Part shown: positions 22,241 to 33,850 of the stretch, in pieces | How the letters are laid out: each line of letters starts with the position of its first letter | How positions within the stretch are numbered: the first letter of the stretch is position 1 | NCBI GenBank assembly: GCA_963932145.1 | Contig: OZ010578.1 | Span: forward strand, 16,281,111-16,345,110 | Direction of reading: 5' to 3' | Origin: Acanthosepion lycidas | Taxonomy: Eukaryota; Mollusca; Cephalopoda; Sepiida; Sepiidae | Length of the DNA stretch: 64,000 nucleotides | Notes under the pieces: generated by a model | What the model saw: the letters and a program-made list of their open reading frames with translations, nothing else | Told to the model about the DNA's origin: nothing | The model's database searches: none | Program-made: the position numbers and the translations under genes

Positions 22241-22552
22241 ATCTAAAAAATATACAACGTACCTATCTCTCTATACATACAAATGCACACACAAATACAA
22301 ACACGGACGCACACACAGACACAAACACGCACGCACACACATACATTTATATCTATATATATATAGGAATTAAAAGGTAAAAGGTAAAAAATAACACACT
22401 TCTATTCATACATACATTTAACATATAAAAATAGATAGATAGTATTAAATAGCATCGAAAAATAATTCCTATTTTCTGTATCTCACTCATTTAAATCGTT
22501 ATACTCCTTACTTTTAAACTTCTCTCTGTTAAATTTTAATAACTCTAAATCA

Positions 22553-22594
<42 letters not shown>

Positions 22595-22605
22595 ATGTAT
22601 GTATG
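22553..22605. repeat. (ATCT)n microsatellite
   Basis: About 10 tetranucleotide units followed by ATGTATGTAT. Confidence 0.95.
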
Positions 22606-23570
22606 TATATATTCTGTTGAGAATGTTTCGTGAGTGTTTCTTTTACAGGCTAACCATCCACTTAATTCTACTTTTACAGAGGATGAATTATGTTAGGTTA
22701 GTCAAACTGTCAACTAGCGGTTAATAAAAGAAAAAACATTTTAAAAAAATTACAAAACACAAAAAAATAAATAAATGAGAAAGTATTTAATTTTTTTCTT
22801 TTCCAATTATGTTTGTCTTTTTTCTGATTATAAGGAACGTGTGAACGAATATATCTCCATTGATATTTAATATTTTGTAAGTACTTGTCACATGATGGTT
22901 TAACGTAGGCTAATTTAAATGACTTGACGTAGAGATTTATTGTACCAATCTAACTTTTCAAATGAATTAAACTCAGAGATGACAAAACTAATAATTCAAA
23001 GAAATATTCTCTGGTTTGATAATTCATTGGAAGGATTCGATATTGGATTTAACTTACAATATTCTAATCTTTGTTTCTCTTCACGGACTGACAAGAGACA
23101 GAATTTAAAATGCCATAAACATAATATACGACATTGTAGTTTCCAAATCAACGAACATTCATTTGCTGGATTTTACTGAATATCACTAAAACTTGCGTTA
23201 AATAAGGAAGGTAACAAAGAAAGCAGAATATATTGATGTTTAAAACCATTATATTTCAGAATATCTAAAAGGTTATTGCCCATGCTTTCTTTAGATGAGA
23301 GAAAATTATGATTCTCATTTTCAAACAAAATGGCAATGGATTAAATAGAAATTATTTCAAATATCGCTTCAAAGTACAGTCCTAAAAGTTTTATTTCATA
23401 GTTCTCTGGATATTAAATTTAATTAAATCTCCCACTAAATGTATGAGCGAACATGCACATAAAATATATGTATAATTAAAGATAATGGGAATGTCAAAAA
23501 TGGAACGTCGGAATGATTGTAATATAACTGAGACTTTCCAAGACAATATTCTTTCCTCCCTCTTTCTCTC
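22606..23570. other. AT-rich region without recognised gene
   Basis: A 79-codon ORF at 22940-23179 shows no domain and no composition bias that would support coding. Confidence 0.45.
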
Positions 23571-23571
23571 T

Positions 23572-23575
23572 CTCC

Positions 23576-23626
<51 letters not shown>

Positions 23627-23627
23627 C

Positions 23628-23673
<46 letters not shown>

Positions 23674-23729
23674 CTGCCCGTTTATCTCTCTGTTTATCTC
23701 AGCCTGTTTATCTATTTATCTCATCCTGT

Positions 23730-23767
<38 letters not shown>

Positions 23768-23823
23768 CTGCCCATTTATCTCTCTGTTTATCTCAGCCTG
23801 TTTATCTATTTATCTCATCCTGT

Positions 23824-23874
<51 letters not shown>

Positions 23875-23875
23875 C
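23572..23875. repeat. (TATC)n array with a duplicated variant block
   Basis: Tetranucleotide TATC repeats are interrupted twice by the same 60-odd-bp variant block beginning TCTGCCCGTTTATCTCTC / TCTGCCCATTTATCTCTC (about 23672-23735 and 23765-23829). This is a higher-order duplication inside the array. The 160-codon ORF is a repeat artefact (LSIY repeats). Confidence 0.93.
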
Positions 23876-24550
23876 ACGCTCTCCTTTTCCCTTTACCTAT
23901 CGTTCTTTTATTTATATTCAAGTCACCGGCTTCTTTGTTCACAACGCATTCTGCTTGTAATATTTGAACAAAAGAAAAAAAAAATCTATGTCTTTTCATT
24001 TTTATCGTTTGTGAAAATTGATTATTTAACTTAAACATATTACATCATCCGGAATGTATCTTGCCATTCGAAGTTAACAGTTTACTTGATATGAAAACCC
24101 TGTTTAAAAACCGCCCCTCCCACGAAAAGAAACTACTGAACATTACATTTTTCTGAATAGATAAATAGTTCTCATCTGACAAAAATCTTCTTCACATAGT
24201 TGGATTTGAAGTGTTTTCAAAAATGAATTTAAAATCTATATTATAATAAGAAACTGTTATCTTACGAAAAAGAATTTATAAATAAAATTAAAAACCTATA
24301 TTTGAATAAAATATACTTCAACCAAAATGTAGGTTTATTTCCACAACAAAGCTTTCTTGGATGCGACATTCCACGTCTTAAATCAATCTACGACGGAAGA
24401 CCTGCCATTATGTAGATTTTTCTCCTAGAGTTGTTTTGCGTGAGTTTCATCTTCATAAAGAAATTTTGATGCTAACATGATCTGTGTGATAACATGCTTT
24501 ACTAAAGGAAGAATATCAGATGTCAAAACTGTCTAATACTATCGTAATAG
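23876..24550. other. AT-rich region without recognised gene
   Basis: No supported feature. Confidence 0.45.
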
Positions 24551-24554
24551 TAAA

Positions 24555-25021
24555 TCTGATCAGATCGATAAAGTCTCATTGGCAGCTGATGTAAAAAATG
24601 ACCACAATCTTTTAAAATTTAATGCCTCCAAAACAAAGGGGCTTTCTTTTCAATCATCCAAGAGATTGTTTTTCTTCCATCGACATTGCTAAACTCTACG
24701 AGTGTGAATCACTGCACCTTCTCGAACAAACCTTTTCCGCTGGTACGAAGTCGAAACACTATATTGAATCAATTGCTAAGTTTACAGCTATGAGGTTTTT
24801 TTTCCGGAAGCCAGCTTACATATTTATAGGGTTACCATTTTACCTTGCTTTGAATATTGCTGCTATAACTAGTCTGGTTTCCCTGTTATATACTTACAGA
24901 TTCTTGATAGAATCAAAAGAAGAATCTGCAATATTATTTGTCCTGATCTGGTATATCGGCTTCAGTCATTTTCCCATCGTCTTATCCTACATTCCCCAGG
25001 CCTTTTCTATAAATACTTTCA
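24555..25021 (+). pseudogene. LINE-A RT fragment, plus strand, left part
   Basis: The region from AATGCCTCCAAAACAAA (the NASKTK motif region) through GTGTGAATCACTGCACCTTC to CTTTTCTATAAATACTTTC matches 55380-55775. One frame stays open for 135 codons (24622-25029), but it is mutated (for example RFFFRKPAYIFI) compared with the family. A 641-bp insertion follows, and LINE-A resumes at 25663. Confidence 0.75.
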
Positions 25022-25673
25022 ATATCTGAGATTAGTTATTGTAATTATTTACACTATTTAAATTTTTGGACTGTTCTCATCTTTGTGGCTATATTAACGA
25101 CGATATGGAAGAAAAGGGGAGATCACGGATCCCTTTGGGATGAGGTTTAAATAATATAGAAAATACGAAAACATAAAGAATCAGCTCATATCTTAGGCCA
25201 TGAAAATCTCTTAAGACTGCCAAACATGGACATAAATACAATATGGGAACCATTAAAACGGAATACTAGAGAAAAACGATAATAAAAAATTATATTAGGA
25301 AATATGGTAAAAAATTTGATGACTTGGCTTATAAGTCACAAAAATTCATACACTGATCAAGGACTCATGGTTCAGTGGATAAAATCTTTTGTTGAATTAA
25401 CCCAGTGAATTAACGCAAAATTTGTGTCTTCAATACCTGGTTGTAACAGGTAAAAAAACAAAACAAAACAAAAAAACTTGTGACAGTTGAGTTAAAGGCA
25501 AATAACTGATACTAAGATATCCTGAACAATCTACCACGGTGAACGGAATAGAAGATTAAGTTCAAAATTCCCCTCAGAAGAAAGCCGAAGCGTACAATGG
25601 TCGAAACGTCGTAAATATGGCAAAGGAGACGAGGACAACATTCCGAACGATGTATATAGTGTAAATACTTTCA
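25011..25673 (+). mobile_element. 641-bp insertion containing SINE-B, with inverted tail modules and 11-bp target duplication
   Basis: AAATACTTTCA occurs at 25011-25021 and 25663-25673, directly flanking the insertion, and restores the LINE-A sequence when collapsed. The insert starts with the SINE-B tail module inverted (TTTACACTATTT... TCTCATCTTTGTGGC, 25045-25100). It holds about 260 bp of unrecognised sequence and ends with a SINE-B copy on the plus strand: head GGACTCATGGTTCAGTGGAT near 25363, B box near 25433, tail to 25662. Both ends therefore carry the same module in opposite orientation. Confidence 0.75.
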
Positions 25674-25925
25674 TATTAATTGTTCTGATGACATTTCCTC
25701 AATTGTAACTAGACATTCTGAATTTAAGCGCAGTACTAAATTGGCTGCAAGGTCCCCTCAGATTCCAGTTGAAATGGCGAGATGTAACCATGTTATATGC
25801 TAACAGCTTCTTCTATTGTACTTCTGATTTGTAGATCTCTCCTTTGATCTTTAAATATTTAAATGCAACGTCAATCGCTATTTTCTGTCTTTTTCTTTTA
25901 TTGTCTTCTCTCCTGAATTATATAT
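25663..25925 (+). pseudogene. LINE-A RT fragment, plus strand, right part
   Basis: Continues the copy interrupted at 25021: AATTGTTCTGATGAC, GAATTTAAGCGCAG, then AATGCAACGTCAATCG, corresponding to 55780-56030 of the better-preserved copy. No A-rich tail survives. Confidence 0.7.
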
Positions 25926-26394
25926 TTTCTCATATTCTTCAGTAGATAGTAATCACTTCCATCTTAGTGGTTTACTTAGTTAAACTTATTTAAAAAATAT
26001 AGCATAATAAATCATTCTTATATTATATTAACTGTGAATACATGCATCTTGACACTCTCTAACCTTTATAAATCTTTCAGTTATTCATTCAAAAGTCTTT
26101 TCTACGGTACCAAAGTTAAAATTAGTTTTCAGCAGAGTTTTGTATCTAGAAATATTCGATTGTGTATTGATTTCCGTTCTCATACCTTCTGTGTGTCAGC
26201 TCGCTATAAAACATGGGCGACCATGACTGTCTACATGGTTCTCTTGTAGTTCGAATGAACATTTGAATCTTTATCACCCATCGTTTTTCCCGATCTGCCA
26301 TTTCGTTAGATAGTTAAATCGTTCTTTCACTCTATCCTTTTTTCTTTCATTCTATGCTTCCAGTTAATGTTTGATTTTCTAGGCACTGCTTCTT

Positions 26395-27300
26395 TACTAT
26401 GCGTTTCACGTCCCGGTTATGACAACAAAATATATCCAGCTTCCAAGACTCTGATTTTGAGGTTCTGAGGAGCGTGGGACCACCTCTTAATTGAGTGTCG
26501 CCAAACCCTGATCCAGGGTGGTAGTACCTGTTAGGGTCTCAGCTATGGGCAAAGAGTGAAACCCCCAAATGTGGTTAAAACACAATGAAAGTATAAAAAT
26601 TGTGATCGTGACAACAATACATTTTCATAATAACAAAAACTCCAGCAATATATTTTAATAAAAAAAGCATATTACCAGCAGTGCATTTTAATATGGAAAA
26701 AACGAGTATTACCAGCAGTAGATTTTTTTGGAAGGATGATATTGTCATCGGTGTATTTTTGTAAAGACAAAGTCTTGCCAGCAATTCATTTTTGTAAGGA
26801 GAAAAGAGTTGCCAGTAATTCATTTTTAAAGGAAAACACGTGTTACCAATAATGCATTTTTGTATAGAAAAAAGTAATGACACTAATGCATTTTTAAAAA
26901 TTATGAAAATAATGTATTTTTGTAAGGAAAAAATATTGACAGTAATACAGTTTTATAAGGAAAAGGTGTTGACAGTAATGCATTTTTGTAAGAAAAAATG
27001 TATTGACTGTTATGTATTTTTGTATAAATAACGTGTTGCCCATAATGCATTTTGAAAGAAAAAATGTGATGCCACTAATGCATTTTTATAAGAGAAAAAT
27101 GACGAAAGTAATGTATTTTTGTAAGAAAAAAGTGATGCAGTAATGTATTTTTTTAAGGAAAAAAGAAGAGAATATAACAGCGGTGCACTTTGGATAAAAA
27201 AAAGTAAAATATTAAAATTACGAACAATACATTCTTATAGTAAAAATACCAACACTAGATCTTTATAATAAAATTAGCAACAATGCATATATTTAACATC
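26395..27300 (-). mobile_element. Composite minisatellite element, copy 1 (minus)
   Basis: A conserved block at 26395-26560 is followed by about 17 diverged units of a roughly 33-40 bp repeat (26590-27290; unit near AATGCATTTTTGTAAGGAAAAA plus GTGTTGACAGT). Reversed, the conserved block (CCTAACAGGTACTACCACCC ... AAGAGGTGGTCCCACGC ... GTTGTCATAACC) aligns with 33705-33830 and 60885-60995. The junction ACTTTCATTGTGTTTTAACC also matches 60815-60835. The minisatellite therefore travels with the block. No coding capacity. Confidence 0.65.
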
Positions 27301-29200
27301 AATAACTCGTCATAGTTGAATTACAAAAAATACTTTTATCTGGATTTGAAGACATACAATTATGTCCAAAATATATTTAATTGAAGCTATAAAATTGTAT
27401 TCAACATATTCGTATTTCGGTATTAAATGACCCATATAGGTTTAGATATTCACATACCTTGGCTTAACTCCAATATGATTACATTATTTGTTTCCTCTCT
27501 TGTTCCACTCAGAATCTAGCGACATGAATTTTCACTAGAGTTTAGTATATAAATCTATTCTTATGTGTTCATTTTTTTAAAAGAGCTTTCGGTGAGATCC
27601 AGTGACTTTACTGCATTATGTAAATAGAAATCAGCTGTTTTGTTGATTGTTTCGTTAAATGTAGTTTGTGATCAGGTTCAAGTAGGAACTGTATACTCTA
27701 ACATTTGATATAAAATTCCTAAGCCACATGTTCAAGAGACTGAAGTCAATGATCGTTTTGGTTATATTATCATGGCAATGCAATGTGATCCTGTTTCATG
27801 AGTTAGAAGACCATTTGTTCAGGATATTATTTTTGGTTCGAATATATACTAGGATTGACGGCAGAACACTCTTCTCTGTCCGAATTTATATTCAGAAGCA
27901 ACCATATCTAAATATACTCTTGTGTATCAACCCAATTCTTAGTCTGGAAACTTTTTGCCAATAATTACTTTTGGTTTGCATTATTAAAAATGATTTGCTT
28001 TGCATGTAGTTTTTGTTTTATATCATTTGGGCTCTGTTTTTTCTTTTCGTCTTGTTATTCATTGAAATTTTATCAATTCTGTTTGTTGGGCAGTTCTGCA
28101 ACTATCTCTAAAATTCTTCTGGAAAAACAAAACATTAAAAAAAGTTTCTCATTAATGTTTAAGGCTTCTGTCTCGAATGGATTCAAGGGAACAGTGGAAT
28201 TTCAATAATATTCGTGGTAGTATAAAACTACCTTTAATGACTAGCTTTCGGGTTTCTGCCAGTACAAAAGCTTTGTAAATCCTGTATAAAATAATCCGAA
28301 AATATTTTTCCCATTTCAGTCTAAGCTGATATCTTATATTATAGCTCCGTAACACTATTGCAGCTGCATTTGTCTTTCTGCCTGGTGTAAGATATTGAAA
28401 ATTACAGTATATAAAGATTTACATATCAATACTATTTTTATCCTTTAAGTAAATCCAATATTATTAATTTAATATAAAGTGCAATAGAGTCAATACAAGA
28501 TCGACACATCTGTTGCTCACAAACAATAGTAACAATTGCATTTTTGGATGATTTAAAATGAAATGTATTGTTAATCATTTCTTCTCGTTGGACATTATTT
28601 TGTGCTATTATCCATATAAGATGTTTTAGTCGATTTTTTATTTGTTTTTGATATGTTAGGATGCTGACTGGACATTTCATTACTAGCATCACATTTACAA
28701 CCACGGTTGGGTTTGTTGCTAAGGTACGCATCCCGTAATAAAACTTGTAACGGGCGATGCCGTATTCAATGAAATTGTTAGGCATTTTTATATCAGTTTC
28801 CCTGTCTTAGACCTATGAGCATCAAGATGGTTAATGATGTCTTTCTACCAGTTTCGTTTTTCTATCAGAATTTGCCTTCTCCATATGAAGTGCCGTCAAC
28901 ACGACTGTGTCGTTTTCATCTCAACCACATATACAAATTAATGTTTCACCTACATGAGATTAAAGTTTAAGCGATGTGGGAAAATATATTGCCAGGCAAC
29001 CAGTTAGGCGAACATAAAATGTTATCTTTGCATATGTTACGTAGAATCCTAATGTGACACTATCTGGCTTGCTAAAAACGAGAAAGAATAAAAGAAAAAG
29101 AAAAAAAGGAAAGGCGAGAATTAAATTTAGGTGATAAGAAGCCATCACGAAAAGGACACTAAGCGGTGTTATTTTTCTGACAAGGAAAGGTGGTAAGATT
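27300..29200. other. AT-rich region without recognised gene
   Basis: Several 60-115 codon ORFs (for example minus 28438-28785) have no recognisable domain. No repeat family match was found. Confidence 0.45.
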
Positions 29201-29239
29201 TCTTATTGTCGAGAATGGAAGGTACTGGATTTAATCTGA

Positions 29240-30860
29240 TTTAGGTTACGGGGCGGGTGGAAATTCCAGGTTGGACAAATAACCTCAGAGACAGAATTCT
29301 AATGGGCCACCCGCTTGGTGATGGCGAAAAGCTAATTGACGAATTCCAGGTTGGCCAAATAACCTCAGAGACAGAATTCTAAATAGATAAAAATTAACTG
29401 TGTGGCAAAATTAAAAAAAACAAAAGTGTCCGCTGACCACCATGAAGGAAAGGTTAAGCCTTTGTCTATGGGCAGATATCGTTTGGAAAAAGGCATCTGT
29501 TTTGTGCCGAAAACTGGCTGTGGTGGCGAAATTATTTTATCGGATCAGAAATTGGCACTAAGAATGCAAATACGTCTAAATGGCCACCCACTTAGTGTTG
29601 GCGAAAAGCTAATTGATGAATTCCAGGTAATACGGTTAAAGATAAGGAGTATAGGGGTGAGGTCTCCTCGGAGAAAAGAAAGGGAAGAAAGGAAAAAGAA
29701 AAAAAGAAAAAAAAGGAAGATGATTTTTTTTTCTTTGAGCAAGATTTTTAAACAGAGGCTAGTCTGGCCACACCCACGCTGCTGGGCGCCCATTGGCTGA
29801 ATCATAACGAGAGCCAGGCGGAGGTAATCATGTGAAGCAGGAGGGGAGGCCTGTTGGCACCCATTGAGGGGATAGGTGTGAGATGTCACTGTGAGAGAGA
29901 GGGGAAACCGTTGACACCTACTGAGGGTATGGTGAGATACCAATATGAGAACAGAAGAAGGTGGGAGGACGAGAAGACTTCCAAAAATAGAAAATAATAA
30001 GACTTTCCTGGCCGAAAACAAATAAGTGGATTGTGGGTTGAGAATTATCAAGGAACCTCAAACCCAGACAAGCCCACCCCGATTTTGGTCGGCGTCCATA
30101 GAAGCAAAGTCGCAGCGAGCGAAAATCAGTTCAGTTCAGTTCAGTTCGAGTTCCAGTTGGGAGGCAGTTGAGTTAAGTTCGAAGTTCGCAGTTGAAGATG
30201 CACCGGCCTCAAAGAAGCTGACTAAGATTCACGCAATTCCGAACTCATCTTCCAATCAAGAACAATTTATTTTTGAAGAACGACTTAGACTCCCACCACC
30301 AATACATGTTTTACGAACATCGCCTGAAGACACACCAAGAACCAGTTTCTTAAAAGAACAAACAACTTAAGATGTTAAGACTCGCCTAACAAGAACAAAG
30401 TGTCACGAATCCATATAGCGGGTTGGGAAGTAGACGCAGTCTTGTATTCAGCAACCAGATATAAATTATTGTTATCCATTTTTAACACATTTGAACTTTT
30501 TGAGTTATTATTTTATTTTCTCTTACATACACTTGTGGGATATCACCCTTGTTCGAACTCGGCTTGCATTACGGCCCAGCGACTGATTGATTTCGTCTGC
30601 CTAAGATCAATTCAAAACGTGGGTAGGTTAGACTGGAAGTCAAAGCAGTTACTTCGGTAACCAGACGTTGGAAGCAAGCTGGGAACGAACAAGGCTGATG
30701 CCGAATCTAACCAGATTCCCATCCGAATCATCAAAAGGTTAGAACGTCACATTTGGTGCCACGACCAATACCAAGCCAGTTGGTCGTCACAGGACAGGAT
30801 AGCACGACGGACGCAACCAGGCAGACGTCACATTTGGCGCAGAGACACCGGGGGGGGGGG
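29240..30860 (+). mobile_element. Possible LTR/leader region of an LTR retrotransposon
   Basis: This is GC-richer than its surroundings. It carries duplicated blocks: AATTCCAGGTTGG..CAAATAACCTCAGAG near 29262 and 29342, and CACTTAGTGTTGGCGAAAAGC near 29587 echoing CGCTTGGTGATGGCGAAAAGC near 29311. Its right end is ACGTCACA/TTTGGTGCC (30744-30760), which looks like an LTR CA end followed by a primer-binding-site-like sequence. A second ACGTCACATTTGGCGC occurs at 30825-30840. TTCAG repeats lie at about 30126-30145. No gag or pol follows. It could equally be an unrelated repeat. Confidence 0.35.
29402..29800 (+). CDS. Unrecognised 132-codon ORF in the LTR-like region
   Basis: GTG-initiated in the supplied translation. 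It is lysine-rich, with a central part (GRYRLEKGICFVPKTGCGGE) and a charged KKRKKRK tail caused by a purine tract. I do not recognise it. Part of its codons (NGHPLSVGEKLIDEFQ) lies in a block duplicated at 29305-29350, which argues for repeat DNA rather than a gene. Confidence 0.2.
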   Translation: MAKLKKTKVSADHHEGKVKPLSMGRYRLEKGICFVPKTGCGGEIILSDQKLALRMQIRLNGHPLSVGEKLIDEFQVIRLKIRSIGVRSPRRKEREERKKKKRKKRKMIFFSLSKIFKQRLVWPHPRCWAPIG

Positions 30861-31089
30861 CGTCACACTAATAAGAAAAAGGAAATGAATCCCATCAATA
30901 CATGGTTAGAAGTTGAATTTACATTCACTAAACTCCTCATAAATAATAAAATGAATGTTCTAAATATTATTTTTTATTTCAAAGAAAATTCTTACGACAA
31001 CTATTCGAGAGTTGGTTGGTTTTGTTTTGTGGCATATCAATCTCTGTGGTTTATTTAATGCAGGGATATAAATATTTTGAAACATAATT

Positions 31090-31495
31090 TTATGGTATCA
31101 CCTAAATATATTTTCAAAGTAAGAGTATGCCTTTACCTACACATTGAATGTACTGTTGGCCATTTTTCTATAAAATGTACGGGTTGTCATTTTCCTATAA
31201 AGTACATTGAAGTACATATAAAAATGTCACATTTCTACATACATTATATATATTGTTGGTCAATTTCGATAAAATGTATTGTTCATCCTTTTGCGATAAA
31301 ATATATTTTTCATAATTATTCTATAAAATTCATTGTTACTATAAATATGTATTTTTGCTCATTTTGCTATTAAAAAGTTTGTTGTTCATTTTGCTTTGAA
31401 AAATTAATATTAGTCATTTTGCAATAATATGTATTTTGCTATGAAATATATTATTAGTTATTTGGCTAAAAAATGTATTTTTCCGCAAGGTTAAC
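31090..31495 (+). mobile_element. Composite minisatellite element, copy 2, left part
   Basis: About ten diverged units of the TTTGCTATAAAATGTATTGTT-type repeat (roughly 35-40 bp). The array stops at about 31490, where a minus-strand LINE begins, and resumes at 33500. Confidence 0.65.
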
Positions 31496-31589
31496 CCTTT
31501 AGAAAGCCTGGGGACCACTCGAGGTAATGGGTTACGTTTAGAGGCCATTTGTGTGTATAGAAGTGGAAAATACTGGTTAAACCTGACCC

Positions 31590-33490
31590 AAGTTTAGATT
31601 GTAATGATTAGGAAAACACTCAGTTGGGAGTCGGTTCCTCGTGATGCTTGTTCGCGGGAATCACCTGTTCGAGTGTAAGTTAAATTTTCACCGATAGAAT
31701 GTGGAATGTCGATGTCTTGCCAAATTGCATAGTGCATTCTTGCTGTGAAGATTTGTGTCTGAGGGGAACAGGAAAAGTAGTTCGTCCGACCCCATTCCTT
31801 AGAAGTAGTGGTAGAGCAGCGAGAGGCTTTCCCGATCCCGCCTGGAGGAGAATGGTTTAAAGGTGGAGAAAAAAATGTCATTCACATGGGCTCAGAGACA
31901 CGTTTAAGCACTATCAAGACTAGAGTGTGAGGCCTGGGCAGCTTCTGCCCATATATGGGAACTGTACTCCACTTTTGGCCTAGTCTTGTGACGGTAGAGG
32001 ATAGCAGGACGATTCCGGTACTTACTGGAGCGGTACATAGAGCCGACATGTGGCTCAGGTCCGAGTGTTTAAATCGTTCGCATTCTGACCATTAGACCGG
32101 TGTTCGAATCTCACCATGGTCGATTTGTCAGGAAGGAGACTTCATGATGTTATCGCAATGAAGGGATCGATCCCAGCGTGCGACACCTTTGGAAAATGCC
32201 TGAAAACCAAGCAAAGCCTTCTGAGTAAAATTCGGTAGACGAAAACCTTGGGGGCCGTCGACAGCTGAGCTACCACAAGTCATCGTGGCGGAGGGCTTGA
32301 GTTTGCTGGCCTTGTTCAAATTGTTGATCACGCTAGAAAACACGCTCTTTCGCTTCTTTCCCAGAAACTGTAACTAATATCTGCTCATCAGAATTTCAGT
32401 ATAAAATTCAGGTTGAGTCTGTGGGTTTTGAATAAACACAAATGCGCCTAGACAAGCGTCTACAATAGGAAGTGGCTATCCGCCCTAGTAGACGGGTATT
32501 CTTGAATACGAGTGACCAGATATACATACATTATACCTGCATCCATAGTACTGGATCGTACGTATGCGTGCCTCTTCAGGTCGGATGTGAATCTTTCAAG
32601 GCACGGTGCTTCCCGGAGTGCATGTCGGTTCATCCTGATTGGTGGTATTTCGGGGTCAGATCAGCGATTATGGAATGTAACTAGCCTGGTTTTCGAGGCA
32701 TTTAATATAACCAGCAAGTTTTTACCTCATTGTTTCGATTGTGCGAGGCCGGATGAGAAAGCAGATCCTTTACGAAGATCAAAAAATGGTTTGGTCCGCG
32801 AAATGACTCTTGGTGGACGCCTGCCTTGACCTCTAAGATTCAATAGAAATGGTCATTCATAACTATGTTCGGGGCCCAATCTGTTAGCAAGAATTTTATG
32901 ACCGAGAAGGCAATTTGGTGTTTCCATAACTGGAGAGCTTGTGTAGTAAGCCTTTGTTCCACTCACACTGTCGGAAGCCTTTAGATATATAGTGCTATGA
33001 TTCTAAAGGTGTGTTTGTAATCCAGAGACTCATTGATTCTGTGAGTGACGTTAGGATATGGCAGTGAATAAGGCGGACTGAAATTGCACGTCGCTGAAAT
33101 GGTTTTCTTTTCTACATGCGCGACGATCCTCTTAATGATTATGGCTTCAGAGAACTTGCTGGTAATACAGGGGGCATTGATGGGTCTATAGTGAATAAGG
33201 GAATATTGTACTCCCACGTTCTTGAAAATCAGGCATACGTTTGATACTTTCCAGAGTCTTTGAGAGGACTTCTCCTAAAAGCAACGGTTTATGGTCCTAA
33301 GGACAATCTCTGCCATTTTTCTGGATCTGTGTCTTTCTTAGCGTCAAAGCCATTGATAAATCTGGAAATTTCTCGTGTTGTGATGGTAATATGACTGAAA
33401 TTTTGCCCGGTGTGACATGGGAACTTTGGGAGGGATGGTTTTTATCATCTAACGCTGAGTTAGCGGCAAAGACTGAGGCGAAGACGTTCG
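31590..33490 (-). pseudogene. Minus-strand LINE inserted in the minisatellite
   Basis: From right to left: QYSLIHYRPINAPCITSKFS and EAIIIKRIVAHVE (RT motif 2a region, 32981-33217), SVWHKGLLHKLSSYG (near 32930), NASKTRLVTFHNR and EIPPIRMNRHALREAP (32580-32700), SMYRSSKYRNRPAILYRHKT and RPKVEYSSHIWAEA (31940-32030), then a C-terminal tail at 31594-31881. This order is that of a CR1/Jockey-type RT with a missing palm: the sequence passes from the LLHKLSSYG region to NASKT within about 200 bp. It is diverged from LINE-A. A SINE-like insertion lies at about 32040-32350. Confidence 0.65.
32040..32350 (+). mobile_element. tRNA-like SINE insertion inside the LINE
   Basis: GTCCGAGTGTTTAAATCG resembles an A box and GGTGTTCGAATCTCACC a B box, about 35 bp apart. 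The following 200 bp (GATCGATCCCAGCGTGCG, ATTCGGTAGACGAAAAC) does not match the LINE order and interrupts it. It differs from SINE-A and SINE-B. Boundaries and target duplications were not resolved. Confidence 0.45.
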
Positions 33491-33499
33491 CCTTTTCTG

Positions 33500-33850
33500 T
33501 CGATTATTGCTATTTTGCTATAAAAATATATTGTAGGTCAATTTTGCTATAAAATGCATTGTTTGTAATTTTGTTATGAAAATGTATTGATTGTCATTTT
33601 TCTATAAAATGTGATGGTCATCTTTTTTATATAAAATACAGATATTTATGTATATGTATTTCTATACGTTCATATTGTTATTATCTGTCGATTCCCTATT
33701 TGACCATAACAGGTGCTACGACCCCGGTTGGACGTCGGAACAACAGCAACTAAGAAGTGGTTCCACGCCTTTCAAAACCTCCGATCTCTCAGTTAGAGAG
33801 CTTGCTACCGGATGTAGTTTATCGTCATACCCAGGAATAATAATCTAGTG
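33500..33850 (+). mobile_element. Composite minisatellite element, copy 2, right part
   Basis: Three or four further minisatellite units (33505-33620), then the conserved block AACAGGTGCTACGACCCCGG ... AGAAGTGGTTCCACGCC ... GCCGATGTAGTTT-like end reading CCGGATGTAGTTTATCGTCA near 33808-33828. The 66-codon ORF at 33648-33848 overlaps the block but has no counterpart frame in the other two copies. Confidence 0.65.

Noticed and set aside
22019-22605. CRISPR-like regular repeats
   Set aside because: They are simple TCTA/TA microsatellites without spacers, in an evidently eukaryotic window.
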